Shown here: positions 60,587 to 64,000 of the stretch, in pieces | Layout of the letters: each line of letters begins with the position of its first letter | Position numbering within the stretch: position 1 is the first letter of the stretch | Origin: Streptomyces atratus | Lineage (GTDB): Bacteria; Actinomycetota; Actinomycetes; Streptomycetales; Streptomycetaceae | Direction: 5' to 3' | Assembly: GCF_900119365.1 (NCBI RefSeq) | Contig: NZ_FPJO01000003.1 | Location: 1 to 64,000 of the forward strand | DNA: 64,000 nucleotides | The notes under the pieces: generated by a model | What the model was told of the DNA's origin: nothing | Databases searched by the model: none | Seen by the model: only the letters and a program-made list of their open reading frames with translations | Made by a program: the position numbers and the translations under genes

Positions 60587-63500
60587 CGGGCGCATCGTCA
60601 CCTTCTACTCGTACAAGGGCGGCACCGGGCGCACCATGGCCCTGGCCAACACCGCCTGGATACTCGCCGCCAACGGAAAGCGGGTACTGGCCGTCGACTG
60701 GGACCTGGAGGCACCGGGGCTCCACCGGTTCTTCCACCCGTTCCTGGACCCGTCGACACTCGGCGCCACCACCGGAGTCATCGATCTGATCACCGAGTAC
60801 GCGTGGGCCGCGACCAGCCCCGTCCAGCGCGCCGACGACTGGCACCGCGACTACGCCCGCATCCAGCCGCACGCCGTGTCGCTCACGCCCGAGACGCTCG
60901 GGTGGGAGTTCCCGCACGGCGGGACCCTCGACTTCGTCTCCGCCGGACGGCAGAACCGCGAGTACTCCGCGACCGTCTCCACCTTCGACTGGGACAACTT
61001 CTACGACCGGCTCGGCGGCGGCCACTTCTTCGACGCCCTGCGCGACGACATGAAGGCCAACTACGACTACGTCCTCATCGACAGCCGCACCGGCCTCAGC
61101 GACATCGCCGACATCTGCACCGTCCACCTGCCCGACGTCCTTGTCGACTGCTTCACCCTCAGCGACCAGTCGATCGATGGCGCCGCCTCCGTGGCCCGGC
61201 AGATCTCCGAGCGCTACACCGGCCGTCCCATCTCCATCTTCCCCGTCCCGATGCGCATCGACGAGGGCGAGAAGGAGAAGGCCGATGCCGGACGGGCACT
61301 GGCCCGGCTGAAGTTCGACCGGCTGCCACGCGATCTGTCCGGCGACGAACTCACCGCGTACTGGGGCGCGGTGGAGATTCCGTACCGCCCCTACTACGCG
61401 TACGAGGAGACCCTCGCGACCTTCGGCGACGAGGCGGGACTGACCAACTCCCTGCTCTCCGCCTTCGAGCGGCTCACCTCCGTCATCACCGACCAGCAGA
61501 TCACCTCGATGCCGCCGGTCGGCGAAGAGGTGCGGCTGCGCATCCGTGACGCGTTCACCAGGCGCAGGCCCGCGCTGCCCGCCGATCTCTTCCTCAGCTA
61601 CGTGGCGGAGAACCGAATGTGGGCCGACTGGATCGAATCCGTGCTCACCCGGGCCGGGTTCCGCGTCGTCCCGCGCGACGTGTCCGCGGAGCGGGAGACC
61701 GGGGAACCGGTGGAAATCACCACCGAGAACGCGACCCGCACCGTGGTGCTGCTCTCCAGCGCCTATCTCAAGTCGCAGCGCGCGGTGAACCTCTGGGACC
61801 GGGCCGTCGCGGAGGATCCCGGCGGCGGCCGGCGCCATCTGCTGCCGCTCAGGGTGGGTGACGTACGGCTCTCCGCGCCCTACATCGACCGCAACCCCGT
61901 CGATCTCTTCCGGCTCGACGAGGTGCACGCCACCGCCGCCCTGCTGCGCGCCCTGGACCGGCCCGTACAGCTCACCGACGCCGTGTCGCCCGGACCGCGC
62001 TTCCCGGGCACCGTACCCAGGATCTGGAACGCCCCACCGCGCAACCCCGGCTTCACCGGCCGCTCCCTGGTCCTGGAACGGATGCGCGACCAGCTCGGCG
62101 GCGGCATGGCCGTCGTGCTGCCGCAGCCGCAGACCCTGTACGGACTCGGCGGCGTCGGCAAGACCCAGGTCGCCCTGGAGTACGTACACCGCTTCATGGC
62201 CGACTACGACCTGGTCTGGTGGATATCGTCCGAGCAGACCGACGACGTGGTGGCCGCGCTCGCCGAGCTCGCGGTCCGGCTGGGCGCCCAGGGCGGCGAC
62301 GACATGGCGGCATCCTCCCAGGAGGCCGTCGACCTGCTGCGGCGCGGTGTGCCCTCGGACCGCTGGCTGCTGGTCTTCGACAACGCCGACGATCCCGAAC
62401 GGCTCCGGCGCTACTTCCCGCAGGGGGGTTCCGGCCACATCCTGGTCACTTCGCGGAACCAGGCCTGGTCCCAGCACGGCGACGCGCTGCCCGTCGACGT
62501 CTTCCTGCGTGAGGAGTCCATCGAACACCTTCAGCGCAGGGCCCCGGGGCTGAGCGACGAGGACGCCGCCCAGGTGGCCACCGCGGTCGGTGACCTGCCG
62601 CTGGCCGTCGAGCAGGCGGCGGCCTGGATCGCGGAGACCGCCACCCCGATCGACACCTATCTGGAACAGCTGGCCCGGCAGGCCCCGGAGGTCCTGGCGC
62701 TCAACCAGCCGGCCGGATACCCGGAGCCGGTCGCCGCGACCTGGAACATCTCCATCCAACGGCTCAAGGAGCGCTCGCCCGCCGCGGTGCGGCTGCTCCA
62801 GCTCTGCGCCTTCTTCGCCCCCGAGCCGATCTCCGGGAACCTCCTGTACAGCAAGGAGATGATCGATGCGCTGAAGCCGTACGACGCTTCGCTCCAGGAG
62901 AAGCTGGTGCTGGGCCGGGTCATCCGGGAGATCGGCCGGTTCGCCCTCGCCAAGGTGGACCAGGTATCCAACTCCATCCAGGTGCACCGGCTCGTCCAGG
63001 CCGTCATCCGGGCGCAGCTCACCGAGGAGGAACAGCAGGACGCCCGGCACGCCGTCCACCGCATCCTGGCGGGTGCCCGGCCCGACGACGAGAACGAGCC
63101 GATCGACAACCCCGCGAGCTGGCCGCAGTTCGCCACGATCTGGCCGCACCTCGGCCCGTCGGATGCCCGCAACTGCAAGGAGCCCGAGGCCCGCAGGCTG
63201 CTGATCGACCGGGTTCGCTATCTCTGGAAGCGAGGTGACTTCAGGACCGCCGCCGCTCTCGGTGAGGAACTGCGTGCCCTCTGGAAGGAGACGCTGGGGG
63301 AGCGGGACATCCAGTACCTCTACCTCTGTTTCCACCTCGCCAACGTCTACCGTTCGCGCGGCCGTTACGTGGAAGCGAGGGAGCTCGACGAGATCACCCT
63401 GGCGATGCAGCAGGAGGTCCTGGGCCCGGAGCACCCGCACACGTACATGAGCACCAGCAGCCTGGCGACCGACCTCGGCACGCTGGGTGAGTACACCAGG

Positions 63501-64000
63501 GCGATCGAGCTGGCGACGGAGGCGACCGACGGGTTCAACCAGATCTTCCACGACTCGCACCCGAGGACCCTGGCGGCGGCCAACAACCTGGCGTTCACCC
63601 TGCGGTCCATCGGGCAGTACGCCAAGGCCAGGGAGATCGACCAGGACGTCTTCGACAAGCGGGTCGAGGTGCTCGGCGCGGAGCATCCCTACAGCCTCTC
63701 CTCGGCCATGAATCTGGCCCGCGACCTGCGTGACGTCGGGCGGTACGAGGACGCGGTCGGCATCCTCAGCCGCACGTACGACAGCTACAAGGCGACGCTC
63801 GGCCGGGCCTTCCCCGGCACGCTGAGCGCGGCGAAGAGCCTGGCGGTGTCGCTGCGCCGGGCGGGCAGACTGGAGGACGCCCGCAGGCTCACCGCGGCCA
63901 CCCGTGCCAGGTACCGGGCCAAGTACACCGCCGCCAACCCGGAGTCACTGGCCTGTGACCTCAACATGGCCGCCGACCTGTACGCGGCAGGCGAGGCGAC
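60570..64000 (+). CDS. FxSxx-COOH system ParA/TIR/NB-ARC/TPR protein (partial)
   Basis: The frame is open from ATG 60570 (GGAGG 6 nt upstream) to the window end: at least 1143 residues with no stop. Order: a ParA/MinD-like ATPase (YSYKGGTGRTMALAN, residues 13-27; VLAVDWDLEAPGLHRF; DYVLIDSRTG). A TIR-like domain follows (ADLFLSYVAENRMWADWIESVL, from about 338), in which the CGKEW-type glutamate position reads AVNLW. Next are an NB-ARC ATPase (YGLGGVGKTQVALEY, about 524-538; WLLVFDNADD) and TPR repeats from about 880 onward. A signalling-type STAND protein of the FxsA locus, coupled to fxsC. Confidence 0.9.
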   Translation, partial: MTASRDGRIVTFYSYKGGTGRTMALANTAWILAANGKRVLAVDWDLEAPGLHRFFHPFLDPSTLGATTGVIDLITEYAWAATSPVQRADDWHRDYARIQPHAVSLTPETLGWEFPHGGTLDFVSAGRQNREYSATVSTFDWDNFYDRLGGGHFFDALRDDMKANYDYVLIDSRTGLSDIADICTVHLPDVLVDCFTLSDQSIDGAASVARQISERYTGRPISIFPVPMRIDEGEKEKADAGRALARLKFDRLPRDLSGDELTAYWGAVEIPYRPYYAYEETLATFGDEAGLTNSLLSAFERLTSVITDQQITSMPPVGEEVRLRIRDAFTRRRPALPADLFLSYVAENRMWADWIESVLTRAGFRVVPRDVSAERETGEPVEITTENATRTVVLLSSAYLKSQRAVNLWDRAVAEDPGGGRRHLLPLRVGDVRLSAPYIDRNPVDLFRLDEVHATAALLRALDRPVQLTDAVSPGPRFPGTVPRIWNAPPRNPGFTGRSLVLERMRDQLGGGMAVVLPQPQTLYGLGGVGKTQVALEYVHRFMADYDLVWWISSEQTDDVVAALAELAVRLGAQGGDDMAASSQEAVDLLRRGVPSDRWLLVFDNADDPERLRRYFPQGGSGHILVTSRNQAWSQHGDALPVDVFLREESIEHLQRRAPGLSDEDAAQVATAVGDLPLAVEQAAAWIAETATPIDTYLEQLARQAPEVLALNQPAGYPEPVAATWNISIQRLKERSPAAVRLLQLCAFFAPEPISGNLLYSKEMIDALKPYDASLQEKLVLGRVIREIGRFALAKVDQVSNSIQVHRLVQAVIRAQLTEEEQQDARHAVHRILAGARPDDENEPIDNPASWPQFATIWPHLGPSDARNCKEPEARRLLIDRVRYLWKRGDFRTAAALGEELRALWKETLGERDIQYLYLCFHLANVYRSRGRYVEARELDEITLAMQQEVLGPEHPHTYMSTSSLATDLGTLGEYTRAIELATEATDGFNQIFHDSHPRTLAAANNLAFTLRSIGQYAKAREIDQDVFDKRVEVLGAEHPYSLSSAMNLARDLRDVGRYEDAVGILSRTYDSYKATLGRAFPGTLSAAKSLAVSLRRAGRLEDARRLTAATRARYRAKYTAANPESLACDLNMAADLYAAGEA

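Noticed and set aside
60081..63686. 1201-aa open frame on the minus strand
   Set aside because: It is antisense to fxsC and the large ParA/TIR/NB-ARC/TPR gene, which have recognisable domains and ribosome binding sites. Its composition is that of a GC-rich shadow frame.

Overview
The window is GC-rich actinobacterial chromosome, almost certainly Streptomyces. Third codon positions are strongly G/C, many starts are GTG or TTG, Shine-Dalgarno sites are AGGAGG-like, and the gene order (rRNA operon end, tlyA-nadK-recN, pyrG-nudix, ald-parA-scpA-scpB-pseudouridine synthase, aroH-tyrA-cmk-plsC-der, a SepF-like gene) is one I associate with Streptomyces. No CRISPR array, insertion sequence, integrase or tRNA was seen.

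Left part (1-28.3 kb), mostly core genome. The 3' end of a 23S rRNA gene and a complete 5S gene end at a strong terminator. A TPR protein with a long Arg/Gly/Asp repeat follows, then a DUF1015 protein, a HAD phosphatase, an orphan iron-box-controlled ABC ATPase, an SCP2 protein, tlyA, nadK, recN, a MraY/WecA-like membrane protein with a GT4 glycosyltransferase, a PucR regulator, a rhodanese, a GH15 glucanase, pyrG and a Nudix hydrolase. Next come a STAND/NB-ARC-TPR protein, ald, and the chromosome-organisation set: ParA-like, a ribbon-helix-helix-like partner, ScpA, ScpB and a pseudouridine synthase.

Middle (28.3-50 kb). A compact NAD operon (pnuC, nadR-type NMNAT/kinase, the regulator nrtR, an ADP-ribosylglycohydrolase) starts at a 17-bp perfect palindrome that is probably the NrtR operator. 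A frameshifted DUF937 gene, the coupled set aroH-tyrA-cmk-plsC-der, cell-surface glycosyltransferase genes, a WYL regulator, an I78 inhibitor, a PAP2 phosphatase, an MFS exporter, an acyl-CoA dehydrogenase, a SepF-like division protein and a DUF5685 protein with a cysteine-rich tail follow.

Right part (50-64 kb), accessory. A decayed sulfur-type locus contains a 23-residue HIDFGRV...C leader peptide, a solute-binding protein lacking its middle and a 5'-truncated flavin monooxygenase. A DUF1684 protein and a streptogrisin-type protease follow. The last 10 kb hold a SLOG-domain protein convergent with a SLATT/DUF4231 membrane protein, an unknown two-helix membrane protein, and an FxSxx-COOH cyclophane RiPP locus: a 55-residue precursor ending FSSAL, an FxsB radical SAM/SPASM enzyme with a degenerate HExxH-type C-terminal domain, a TIR-like FxsC protein, and a very large ParA/TIR/NB-ARC/TPR protein that runs off the window end. 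This combination of peptide modification with signalling or immunity-type domains is the most interesting part of the window.
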